Assembly (NCBI GenBank): GCA_017481185.1
Contig: JAFUPO010000335.1
Location: 1 to 7,821, forward strand
Direction of reading: 5' to 3'
DNA length: 7,821 nucleotides
Source of the DNA: Clostridia bacterium
GTDB lineage: Bacteria > Bacillota_A > Clostridia > Christensenellales > Aristaeellaceae
How positions within the stretch are numbered: the first letter of the stretch is position 1; each line of letters starts with the position of its first letter. A program made the position numbers and the translations under genes. The notes beneath the pieces were generated by a model. It was not told the DNA's origin, made no database searches, and was given only the letters and a program-made list of their open reading frames with translations. Positions 1 through 5,217 of the stretch are shown here, one piece after another.

Positions 1-221
1 CAGGGGATTCCGTCCAGGGGCGAGAGGGCATCCCCCCGGCTTCTGCGCCTATCCGCGGCCCGGGCCGCCTTTAAAGCCGCCTCGGCCGTTACGGTAAGAT
101 AGGCCCCCAGCTGGCTTTTTTCAATGGCAGCCAAATAAGCCTGGGTCAATTCCAGGCTGGAAATCTCCTTGGTTTGGAGGCATTGAATCTGTTCTTCCAG
201 GGTGAAGCGTGTCGGTTCCAT
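1..221 (-). CDS. gatA: Asp/Glu-tRNA amidotransferase subunit A, N-terminal part (runs off window)
   Basis: This is the catalytic amidase subunit of the GatCAB complex. It hydrolyses glutamine and passes the ammonia on to convert Glu-tRNA(Gln) or Asp-tRNA(Asn) to the amidated form in the cytosol. Only 73 codons are visible. They begin MEPTRFTLEEQ and continue through a helical segment (LTQAYLAAIEKSQLGAYLTV) and an Ala/Arg-rich helix to SPLDGIP. This matches the family N-terminus, in which an 'SSLEL' helix and an 'LxAYLTV' strand lead to the 'PLxGIP' motif. The Ser-Ser-Lys catalytic residues, starting with the Lys just after PLxGIP, lie beyond the window edge. The ATG at 219-221 is chosen because GGAGGA sits 5 bases upstream. 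The gene follows gatC after a 75-base gap on the same strand, which is the usual gatC-gatA order. Recognition rests on the N-terminal motifs plus the neighbouring gatC. Confidence 0.9.
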   Translation of the reverse strand, partial: MEPTRFTLEEQIQCLQTKEISSLELTQAYLAAIEKSQLGAYLTVTAEAALKAARAADRRRSRGDALSPLDGIP

Positions 222-226
222 AGCCG

Positions 227-232
227 TCCTCC
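227..232 (-). promoter_or_regulatory. Ribosome binding site of gatA
   Basis: GGAGGA on the minus strand lies 5 bases before the gatA ATG. It fixes the start at 221. There is no overlap with gatC, so gatA has its own initiation signal. Confidence 0.8.
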
Positions 233-238
233 GGATTT

Positions 239-309
239 GAGTGATAAGTGAGAAGGTTTGATTGGTTAAACTGCCGTGCGCATTAACTAAAGCGCTTCAC
301 TTATCGCTC
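239..309. repeat. 13-bp inverted repeat spanning the gatC-gatA junction
   Basis: The arms are 239-251 (gagtgataagtga) and 297-309 (tcacttatcgctc). They are complementary at 12 of 13 positions; the odd pair is G-U in a plus-strand RNA and C-A in a minus-strand RNA. The right arm overlaps the gatC stop codon. Inside the 45-base loop, tggttaa and ttaacta form a smaller possible stem of about 7 bp. No T-run follows, so this is not a terminator. It may be an mRNA fold between the two cistrons or a chance match. Confidence 0.4.
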
Positions 310-536
310 CCGCCTGATCCCGGCACTTGAAAGGTCATCCCCTCCGGCCTGGCGGGAGCGGCTTCATCCCGGCGCAGCACATTGACCTGCCCCCTTTGAA
401 GGGGCAGGTCAACGCCGCTTAAGCCATTCAGCTGGTCGGCAAAGGCCAGGATGTCAGCCATATCCTTTTCAAAGGCTTCCTTTTCAGCTGCCGTTAAACG
501 GATCTTGGCCAGGGAAGCCACCTGTTCCACGTTCAT
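297..536 (-). CDS. gatC: Asp/Glu-tRNA amidotransferase subunit C, short form (79 aa)
   Basis: GatC is the small belt-like subunit that wraps round GatA and holds the GatA-GatB interface in the tRNA-dependent amidotransferase. The protein starts MNVEQVASLAKIRLTAAEK, matching the family N-terminal helix (xVxxIAxLARLxLxxEE). A second helix follows (FEKDMADILAFADQLNGL, about residues 22-39), then the conserved NVLRRDE at 52-58 (family NVLReDe). The C-terminal part is unusual. Family members normally carry a dozen or more residues (ending in an 'APExxxGyfxVP' block) after that motif. Here only APARPEGMTFQVPG and a GSGGSDK tail remain, giving 79 aa against a usual length of about 95. The start ATG at 534-536 has TAAGGAGA upstream, which overlaps the stop of the PBP gene. 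A strong hairpin is encoded across residues 42-52. The reading frame is intact, so a short functional GatC is likelier than a pseudogene. Confidence 0.88.
   Translation of the reverse strand: MNVEQVASLAKIRLTAAEKEAFEKDMADILAFADQLNGLSGVDLPLQRGQVNVLRRDEAAPARPEGMTFQVPGSGGSDK
382..412. repeat. Perfect 12-bp hairpin inside gatC
   Basis: ttgacctgcccc (382-393) is exactly complementary to ggggcaggtcaa (401-412), with a 7-base loop (ctttgaa). The stem is GC-rich and would fold in the gatC mRNA. It encodes roughly VDLPLQRGQVN, the linker between the second GatC helix and the NVLRRDE motif. No T-run follows, so it is not a terminator. Confidence 0.75.
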
Positions 537-541
537 AGGGG

Positions 542-549
542 TCTCCTTA
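542..549 (-). promoter_or_regulatory. Ribosome binding site of gatC, overlapping the PBP stop codon
   Basis: TAAGGAGA on the minus strand includes the TAA stop of the PBP gene (547-549) and lies 5 bases before the gatC ATG. Only 10 bases separate the two genes. Ribosomes ending the PBP gene therefore sit on the gatC initiation site, which implies one transcript and probable translational coupling. Confidence 0.8.
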
Positions 550-1971
550 CTGATTTTTTAAATAGCTGAAAATCTTCTGGGCAATGGGCGCAGCGGTGGA
601 GCCGCCGCCGTCGCCATCGGCAATATCTTCTACCAGCACAGCCACGGCGTAGGGCCAGCGATCATCGTCCATAAAGCCTACAAACCAGCCGTGGGTCACA
701 TCCCGGCCATCCAGGCCGCTTTCGGCTGAGCCGGTTTTGCCGCAGATGCGCACGCCGCTTACCTGGGCCCGGCTGCCGGTGCCCGAGGCGACCACCTGGG
801 CCATATAATCCGTCAGCACCTGGGCCTCCTGGGCGGTGAGCACCTTTTTATACACTTTGGAAGTATAGCCCTGGCGCTGTACGCCTGAGGCGCTTTGAGC
901 AGAATAGATCAGCCGGGGCTCCATCATCACCCCGTTGTTGGCAATGCAGGCAGCCACCATGGCCATATGCAGGGGCGTGGCCGCCACCTGGCTCTGGCCT
1001 GCGCCGGACCAGGCGATCTCCACCTGATTGCGGTTTTCGGTGGGGTACACGCTGTTCTCCACCACCAGATCCCGAAAGAGAAAGTTATCATTGAAGCCGA
1101 ATTCCTCGGCGGTTTTGCGCAGCTTTTTATCCCCGATCTCCAGGGCCAGGGAGGCAAACACGTTGTTGCAGCTTTGCACAAAGGCCTTCTCCAGGCTCAG
1201 GCTGCCGTGGGCGGCGCTGCCAAAGTCGGTAATCACCTGATCCATCACCTGCAAGGCGCCGGTGCAGGCAAACTCCCTTGCAGCCGCATCGGTCAGGTTA
1301 TCCAGGGCGCTTTGGGCGGTAACGATCTTAAAGGTGCTGCCCGGGGGATAGGCGCTTTGGGTGGCCCGGTTCCAGAAGGGGCGGCTTAAATCGTTGCGGG
1401 TTTCCTCGGTGATGTGGTTGGGGTCAAAGTTGGGCAGGCTCACCGAGGCCAGCAGCTCCCCGGTTTTATAATTTAAAACCACTGCCGCCCCCCGCTTGCC
1501 AGCGGTTTTTTCATTCTGGTCAAAGGCGGAGGCTGCCAGGGTACACAATTTGGAGTCTGCCGTCAGGGTTAGGTTATCCCCCCGGCGGGTCTCCCCCCGC
1601 AGGGTCTGGAGCAGGCGCTCGGCAAAGGAGGTTTCAAAGCCCAAAAGGTAGCTGGCCTGAAAGGTTTCCACCCCGTTGGATACGTTGCCCAGGCGGTCGC
1701 CCAACAGGTGTACCATGGCCCGGCGGCTGGCCTCGTCCGCCTGGTACACCCGCTCCCCGTCGGAGGTGGTGGCCAGCACCACGCCGTTGCGGTCCAAAAT
1801 GTCGCCCATAATGGCGTTCTGCTTTTCCGCCCGCACCCGGGGATTTTTGCTGTTGGCAAACCAGCGGGTGCCGTAGGTGGTGATGGAATAGCCTCCATAC
1901 ACCGCCAGCAGCACAAACAGGCCCACCAGCACCACCATCAGCAGTTTAAAATTCATCCGTTGTTCTTTCAT
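547..1971 (-). CDS. pbpA: Class B penicillin-binding protein (PbpA-like D,D-transpeptidase)
   Basis: This is a monofunctional transpeptidase that cross-links peptidoglycan stem peptides outside the membrane, working with the SEDS polymerase encoded just upstream. Residues are counted from the ATG at 1971 (474 aa). A short basic N-terminus leads into one membrane anchor (about 9-30). The family motif GDILDRNG is at 56-63 and starts the N-terminal pedestal domain. The transpeptidase domain has all three active-site motifs: S212-T-F-K215 (in YPPGSTFK), S267-C-N269, and K412-T-G-S. Size and the NPRVR...GDILDRNGVVLATT region resemble mycobacterial PbpA-type enzymes more than the longer SpoVD/PBP2x forms with PASTA domains. 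The start is uncertain: an in-frame TTG at 2013 would add 14 Lys-rich residues, but that TTG sits at the centre of a hairpin. The ATG at 1971 has AAAGG 7 bases upstream. The gene lies 123 bases after the SEDS gene and 10 before gatC. Confidence 0.92.
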   Translation of the reverse strand: MKEQRMNFKLLMVVLVGLFVLLAVYGGYSITTYGTRWFANSKNPRVRAEKQNAIMGDILDRNGVVLATTSDGERVYQADEASRRAMVHLLGDRLGNVSNGVETFQASYLLGFETSFAERLLQTLRGETRRGDNLTLTADSKLCTLAASAFDQNEKTAGKRGAAVVLNYKTGELLASVSLPNFDPNHITEETRNDLSRPFWNRATQSAYPPGSTFKIVTAQSALDNLTDAAAREFACTGALQVMDQVITDFGSAAHGSLSLEKAFVQSCNNVFASLALEIGDKKLRKTAEEFGFNDNFLFRDLVVENSVYPTENRNQVEIAWSGAGQSQVAATPLHMAMVAACIANNGVMMEPRLIYSAQSASGVQRQGYTSKVYKKVLTAQEAQVLTDYMAQVVASGTGSRAQVSGVRICGKTGSAESGLDGRDVTHGWFVGFMDDDRWPYAVAVLVEDIADGDGGGSTAAPIAQKIFSYLKNQ

Positions 1972-1992
1972 GGGAGAACCTTTCTTTTTTGC

Positions 1993-2028
1993 GAGAGGAG
2001 CTTTCTTTTGCAAAAGGAAGTTCCTCTC
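1993..2028. repeat. Long palindrome/hairpin upstream of the PBP gene
   Basis: gagaggagctttcttttg (1993-2010) faces caaaaggaagttcctctc (2011-2028), complementary at 16 of 18 positions. Both exceptions are G-U in a plus-strand RNA and C-A in the minus-strand message. In the minus-strand message the hairpin ends about 20 bases before the PBP ATG and is followed by A-rich sequence, with no T-run, so it is not an intrinsic terminator for that strand. The plus strand lacks a T-run after it too. It could be an mRNA processing or stability element, a translation-modulating leader, or a member of a dispersed intergenic palindrome family. Confidence 0.7.
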
Positions 2029-2094
2029 ACGCTCTCTTCAAAGAAACCTTATTAAAAGACAGAGGCAAGGAAGGGTTATAGCAAAGCGCTTGGT

Positions 2095-3351
2095 TCATAA
2101 CTGCTCGCTTCCGATAGAAGCGAGCCTGGCGTCTTCCTTTAAATCATCCTCGTTCAAGCTGGCCACCCCCTGCAAAAGCCCTACCAGGCACAGGCTGGAA
2201 ACCAAGCTGGTGCCGCCGTAGGACACAAAGGGCATGGTCACGCCGGTGAGGGGGATCAGTTTAATCACCCCGCCGATGATCACAAAGGTCTGTACGCCAA
2301 TGAGCACCGTGGCGCCCATGGCCAAAAGAGCCAGCACCGAATACCGGGCGCTCATGGCGATGGTAAAGCCCCGCCACACCAGGGCCACATACACAAGCAG
2401 CACGCACAGGCCGAAGATGATGCCAAACTGCTCGCAGATCACCGCAAAGATCATATCCGTATAATACACGGGGATCACCCTGGGTTCCCCCAGGCCCAGC
2501 CCCATGCCGAACAGCCCGCCGGAGGCGATGGCCATCAGGCTTTGAACGATCTGAAAGCCCGAGCCCTCATAATCGCTCCAGGGGTTGCGCCATACTGCCA
2601 CGCGAACCTTTACATGGGCAAACATTTTGTAGCCCAGCACCGCCGCCCCTGCGCCGCCGCCGATGCCCAAAAGGGTCAAGGGTAAGTTGGAGGTGGAGGC
2701 ATAGAACAAAAACAGCGTGGTGAAAAAGTACATCAGCGCCGTGCCCAAATCCTTTTGCAGCATCAAAAGGCCCAAGCAGCACACGGAAAAAAACAGCCAG
2801 GGCAGCATTTTGCGGCGGCTCATGTAATGGGAAAGGATCAGCAGCAGCGACAGCTTCACCATCTCCGAGGGCTGCACCGAAAGGGAGCCCACATAGAACC
2901 AGTTTTTCGCGCCGTTGGTTTCCCGGCCAATCACCAGGGGCAGGGCCAAGAGCACCAGGCTCACCGGCAGCATCAGCCGCACGGGCCATTTCCACCGGGT
3001 CTTGATCCACCGCACCAGCAGGATGCAAATCAGCATACAGGGGATGCCCGCCGCGTAATAAATGGCCTGCTGCAAGCCCCGGTCAGGGTCTGTGCTGTAG
3101 AGCACCAGCACCCCCAGGGCGCACAAAAAGTTGGTCAGGGTCAGCAGCAGCTTGTCTGCCGGAAAAAGCTTGGGCAGCACCATGGTGCCCACCCACAGGG
3201 TGGCAGGCACAGCCACAGCCAAAGCGAACCCTTGCCATTTGAGCGGGTTTTCCTTAAAGGCGATGAGGATGAACGCGCTGAAAAAGAACAGCATAACCAC
3301 GCTGACCAACAGGCGGCCCGGGTCATTTCTGCGCTTTGCCAAAGGGTTCAT
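2095..3351 (-). CDS. SEDS-family peptidoglycan glycosyltransferase (RodA/FtsW/SpoVE)
   Basis: This polytopic membrane protein polymerises lipid II into glycan strands and acts with a class B PBP. It is 418 aa with about ten hydrophobic spans. Family signatures run in order. NGAKNWFYVG (146-155) is followed by QPSEMVKL (160-167). QKDLGTA (199-205) contains D201, which aligns with the essential catalytic Asp of RodA. RNPWSDYEGSGFQ (255-267) is followed by SGGLFGMGLG (277-286). YYTDMIFAVICEQFG (296-310) and IPLTG...PFVSYGGTS (366-382) complete the set. The C-terminal tail (about 400-418) is acidic. The first span pair (about 14-32 and 40-60) is divergent, as is common. The start overlaps the FHA gene stop as ATGA. 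Because GGAG directly abuts that ATG, a TTG three codons later (3342) is a real alternative. Whether it serves elongation, division or sporulation cannot be told from sequence; the adjacent PbpA-like PBP favours a RodA-type role. Confidence 0.93.
   Translation of the reverse strand: MNPLAKRRNDPGRLLVSVVMLFFFSAFILIAFKENPLKWQGFALAVAVPATLWVGTMVLPKLFPADKLLLTLTNFLCALGVLVLYSTDPDRGLQQAIYYAAGIPCMLICILLVRWIKTRWKWPVRLMLPVSLVLLALPLVIGRETNGAKNWFYVGSLSVQPSEMVKLSLLLILSHYMSRRKMLPWLFFSVCCLGLLMLQKDLGTALMYFFTTLFLFYASTSNLPLTLLGIGGGAGAAVLGYKMFAHVKVRVAVWRNPWSDYEGSGFQIVQSLMAIASGGLFGMGLGLGEPRVIPVYYTDMIFAVICEQFGIIFGLCVLLVYVALVWRGFTIAMSARYSVLALLAMGATVLIGVQTFVIIGGVIKLIPLTGVTMPFVSYGGTSLVSSLCLVGLLQGVASLNEDDLKEDARLASIGSEQL
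2103..2125. repeat. 9-bp hairpin at the 3' end of the SEDS gene
   Basis: gctcgcttc (2103-2111) pairs exactly with gaagcgagc (2117-2125) round a 5-base loop. It lies within the last codons of the SEDS gene (ARLASIGSEQ). No T-run follows on the minus strand, so read-through into the PBP gene is expected. It may affect mRNA stability or be chance. Confidence 0.4.
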
Positions 3352-4019
3352 CTCCTTCTGTTGAATAATCCCCGCCGGGGCTCCTCCTGGTAGAGGGGTT
3401 CATCTTCGTAGACGGGTTCATCCTCGTAGGGGGCTTCTTCATACTCCTGCCAGGGCTGCACGGCCTGGTGGTGGGTCAGGGTCTGCTCCCGCCAGTCCCG
3501 AGAAATTTCAAGGGGTTCAGGCTCCTCGTATCGGCGGGCGCTGCGGGCGGTTTCCACCCCCATAAACAGCCTAAGGCGCAAGTGCGCCTCTCCCACCTGC
3601 AAGCGGGAGCCGTGGTACATAAGGGGCGGCTTGCCTCGGTGGCCGTATTCCTCCCCGTCCACCCATACCGTTTGATGGAGCCAGGGCTCAATATACAGCC
3701 CTTTGCCCCGGATGAACCGAAAGGTCAAATGCTTTCCAGCCACCCCTTCTTCAGGAACCACCACATCGCAGCCTCGCAGGCTGCCTAATACGCCCTCCTG
3801 GGGCAGGGGCAAAAGGGAGCCCTCGGGCAATTGCTCATTGCCTGCCAGCACCACCAGCTCGCCTACAAATCCAGCATCGGGCAATTGGCGCACCCGCTTG
3901 CGGCGCAGCCGCCCATCCTTGCGCAGCCAGGCAAAGCTGCGCCACACGATGACAATACCCAAAAAGGCGAACCAGTAGGACGCGCCCTGGGCCAGGATCT
4001 CATACAATTCTGAGGGCAT
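3348..4019 (-). CDS. Membrane-anchored FHA-domain protein, probable partner of the SEDS/PBP pair
   Basis: Counting from the ATG at 4019, this is a 223-aa protein. A membrane span at about 11-32 (ASYWFAFLGIVIVW) is followed by a very basic stretch (RKDGRLRRKRVRQ, 33-45), which places the rest in the cytosol. An FHA-like beta-sandwich covers about 52-153. Its core reads VLGSLRGCDVVVP (77-89) and EGVAGKHLTF (91-100), fitting the family pattern 'iGRxxxcDivlxdxxVSRxHaxi'. However, the GR arginine is Ser80 and the phosphothreonine-contact serine is Ala94; His97 is kept. The C-terminal tail holds a Tyr/Glu-rich repeat at about 181-204 and ends RRGLFNRRR. FHA proteins usually bind phosphothreonine peptides made by PASTA kinases; this one may bind another ligand. 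An upstream ATG at 4103 is rejected because the promoter lies inside that extension. The gene's stop overlaps the SEDS start by 4 bases. Confidence 0.82.
   Translation of the reverse strand: MPSELYEILAQGASYWFAFLGIVIVWRSFAWLRKDGRLRRKRVRQLPDAGFVGELVVLAGNEQLPEGSLLPLPQEGVLGSLRGCDVVVPEEGVAGKHLTFRFIRGKGLYIEPWLHQTVWVDGEEYGHRGKPPLMYHGSRLQVGEAHLRLRLFMGVETARSARRYEEPEPLEISRDWREQTLTHHQAVQPWQEYEEAPYEDEPVYEDEPLYQEEPRRGLFNRRR
3352..3359 (-). promoter_or_regulatory. Ribosome binding site of the SEDS gene with unusual spacing
   Basis: AGAAGGAG on the minus strand directly abuts the ATG at 3349-3351, leaving no spacer. The same signal stands 9 bases before an in-frame TTG at 3340-3342. Either translation starts by re-initiation at the ATGA overlap, or the true start is the TTG, giving 415 aa. 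Confidence 0.6.
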
Positions 4020-4052
4020 CCACTCGCCGCCTTTCATAATGAATTGGATTTT

Positions 4053-4061
4053 ATTATACCA
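4053..4061 (-). promoter_or_regulatory. Extended -10 promoter for the FHA-SEDS-PBP-gatCA unit
   Basis: TGGTATAAT on the minus strand is a perfect TATAAT with an extended -10 TG. The position 17 bases further upstream reads CGCTCC, so there is no -35 match. The expected transcript start near 4046 leaves a leader of about 26 bases before the ATG at 4019. No equally good promoter is seen within the downstream genes' gaps. Confidence 0.65.
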
Positions 4062-4125
4062 TAAAAACGCCTCGGGGAGCGCTTCTGTTGCACAATGTAA
4101 CAAACTTCGCGAAAATTATTGCAGT

Positions 4126-4154
4126 TTGACAACAATCGGACGAAGGAGTAAGAT
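4126..4154 (+). promoter_or_regulatory. Sigma-A-type promoter of the panE-like gene
   Basis: A perfect -35 TTGACA (4126-4131) and a -10 TAAGAT (4149-4154, 4 of 6 to consensus) are separated by exactly 17 bases. Transcription would start near 4161, about 35 bases before the ATG. It lies back to back with the divergent minus-strand promoter. Confidence 0.7.
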
Positions 4155-4180
4155 AATATCGTTATAAAGTTATCATCAAA

Positions 4181-4188
4181 AAGGAGGA
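4181..4188 (+). promoter_or_regulatory. Ribosome binding site of the panE-like gene
   Basis: AAGGAGGA is a near-perfect Shine-Dalgarno sequence 7 bases before the ATG at 4196. It supports that start and suggests efficient translation. Confidence 0.85.
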
Positions 4189-4195
4189 TTCGCTG

Positions 4196-5203
4196 ATGAA
4201 CGCATTGATCTACGGCGCAGGCTCTTTAGGCATTGTGCTGGGGGCGTACCTGGCCAAGGCTGGGGCGGAGGTGACCCTGTGCAACCGCAACCCGGGCCAG
4301 GTGGAGGCGCTGAACACCCAGGGCGCAAAGGTGATCGGCACAGTGGAGATGACCGTGCCTGTCAAGGCTATCCTGCCCGATCAGGTGGAGGGCCCCTACG
4401 ATGTGGTCTTTTTGATGACCAAACAGCTGGATAACGAAACCTCCTGCCGCTTTTTAAAGGATAAGCTCTCTCCCAAGGGCGTCATCGTAACGCTGCAAAA
4501 CGGCCTGCCGGAGATGGGCATCGCCCAGATCGTGGGGCCTGAGCGCACCCTGGGCTGCGCCGTGGCCTGGGGCGCCACCCTGGAGGGCAACGGCGTTTCC
4601 CGCCTCACCTCCGACCCCGATCATCTGACCATGAGCCTGGGCCCCACGGACGGGGTGCCCAGCCATACCCTGGCCGCCGTGAAGGCGCTGCTGGAAAAAA
4701 TGTGCCCCGTGGAGGTGGAGGAAAACTTCATGGGCGCCCGCATGAGCAAGCTGCTGATCAACGCGGCTTTCAGCGGCATGAGCGCCGTTACCGGCCGCAC
4801 CTTTGGGGAGGCCGCTGCCCGCAAGGATTCGCGCCGGGTGGTTCAGGGCCTCATCAAGGAATGTTTGGAGGTATCCAAGGCGGCCAACATCCCTCTGGCC
4901 AAGGTGCAGGGCAAGGATATTGGCAAGCTGCTGGATTACAACGGCCCGGTCAAAAAAGCCCTCTCCTTTTTGATCATCCCCATCGCCATCAAAAAGCACG
5001 CAGCCCTGAAAGCCAGTATGCTTCAGGATATTGAAAAGGGCAAGCCCACGGAGGTGGACGCCATCAACGGCGCAGTGAGCCAGCTGGGCCGCCAGCACGG
5101 GATCCCCACCCCCCTAAACGACACGGTGGTTCGCCTGATCCACGAGATGGAAAAGGGCCGCCGCACCCCTGGATGGGAAAATATAGCTGAATTTGAGGTG
5201 TAA
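4196..5203 (+). CDS. panE: Ketopantoate reductase family protein (2-dehydropantoate 2-reductase)
   Basis: The family reaction is NADPH-dependent reduction of 2-dehydropantoate to pantoate in the cytosol, a step towards pantothenate and CoA. The 335-aa protein opens with a Rossmann fold: MNALIYGAGSLG has the GxGxxG nucleotide loop at 7-12. K76 in MTKQ and N102 in TLQNGL match conserved positions. In the helical C-terminal domain, K185 (ARMSKLLIN) matches the catalytic Lys, and E276 in KGKPTEVDAINGAV matches the conserved acidic residue and the Asn-Gly block. It is longer than the roughly 300 aa of E. coli PanE; extra residues lie at about 220-265, including a hydrophobic LSFLIIPIAI. Many longer relatives are annotated as PanE without proof, so the substrate is uncertain. 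No other pantothenate gene is visible. It is transcribed alone, divergently from the wall genes and convergently with gyrA, and ends in tandem stops (TAATAA). Confidence 0.85.
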   Translation: MNALIYGAGSLGIVLGAYLAKAGAEVTLCNRNPGQVEALNTQGAKVIGTVEMTVPVKAILPDQVEGPYDVVFLMTKQLDNETSCRFLKDKLSPKGVIVTLQNGLPEMGIAQIVGPERTLGCAVAWGATLEGNGVSRLTSDPDHLTMSLGPTDGVPSHTLAAVKALLEKMCPVEVEENFMGARMSKLLINAAFSGMSAVTGRTFGEAAARKDSRRVVQGLIKECLEVSKAANIPLAKVQGKDIGKLLDYNGPVKKALSFLIIPIAIKKHAALKASMLQDIEKGKPTEVDAINGAVSQLGRQHGIPTPLNDTVVRLIHEMEKGRRTPGWENIAEFEV

Positions 5204-5217
5204 TAACCATAAAATTT

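Noticed and set aside
1993..2028. Reading the palindrome before the PBP gene as an intrinsic terminator
   Set aside because: On the minus strand the stem is followed by an A-run, and on the plus strand by acgctctc. No T-run follows on either strand, and the T-run that exists lies upstream on the plus strand.
2071..2103. Possible minus-strand promoter before the PBP gene (TATAAC at 2075-2080)
   Set aside because: The -10 matches at 5 of 6, but the region 17 bases upstream (CAGTTA) does not resemble TTGACA and there is no extended -10 TG, so it falls below what I would support.
2755..3393. Plus-strand open frame of 212 codons opposite the SEDS gene
   Set aside because: His/Gln-rich shadow of a conserved membrane protein gene. 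It has no recognisable motif and the opposite strand is clearly coding.
4020..4103. 28-codon N-terminal extension of the FHA gene to an ATG at 4103
   Set aside because: The TATAAT promoter lies inside this stretch, there is no Shine-Dalgarno before 4103, and the sequence does not look like a continuation of the membrane anchor.
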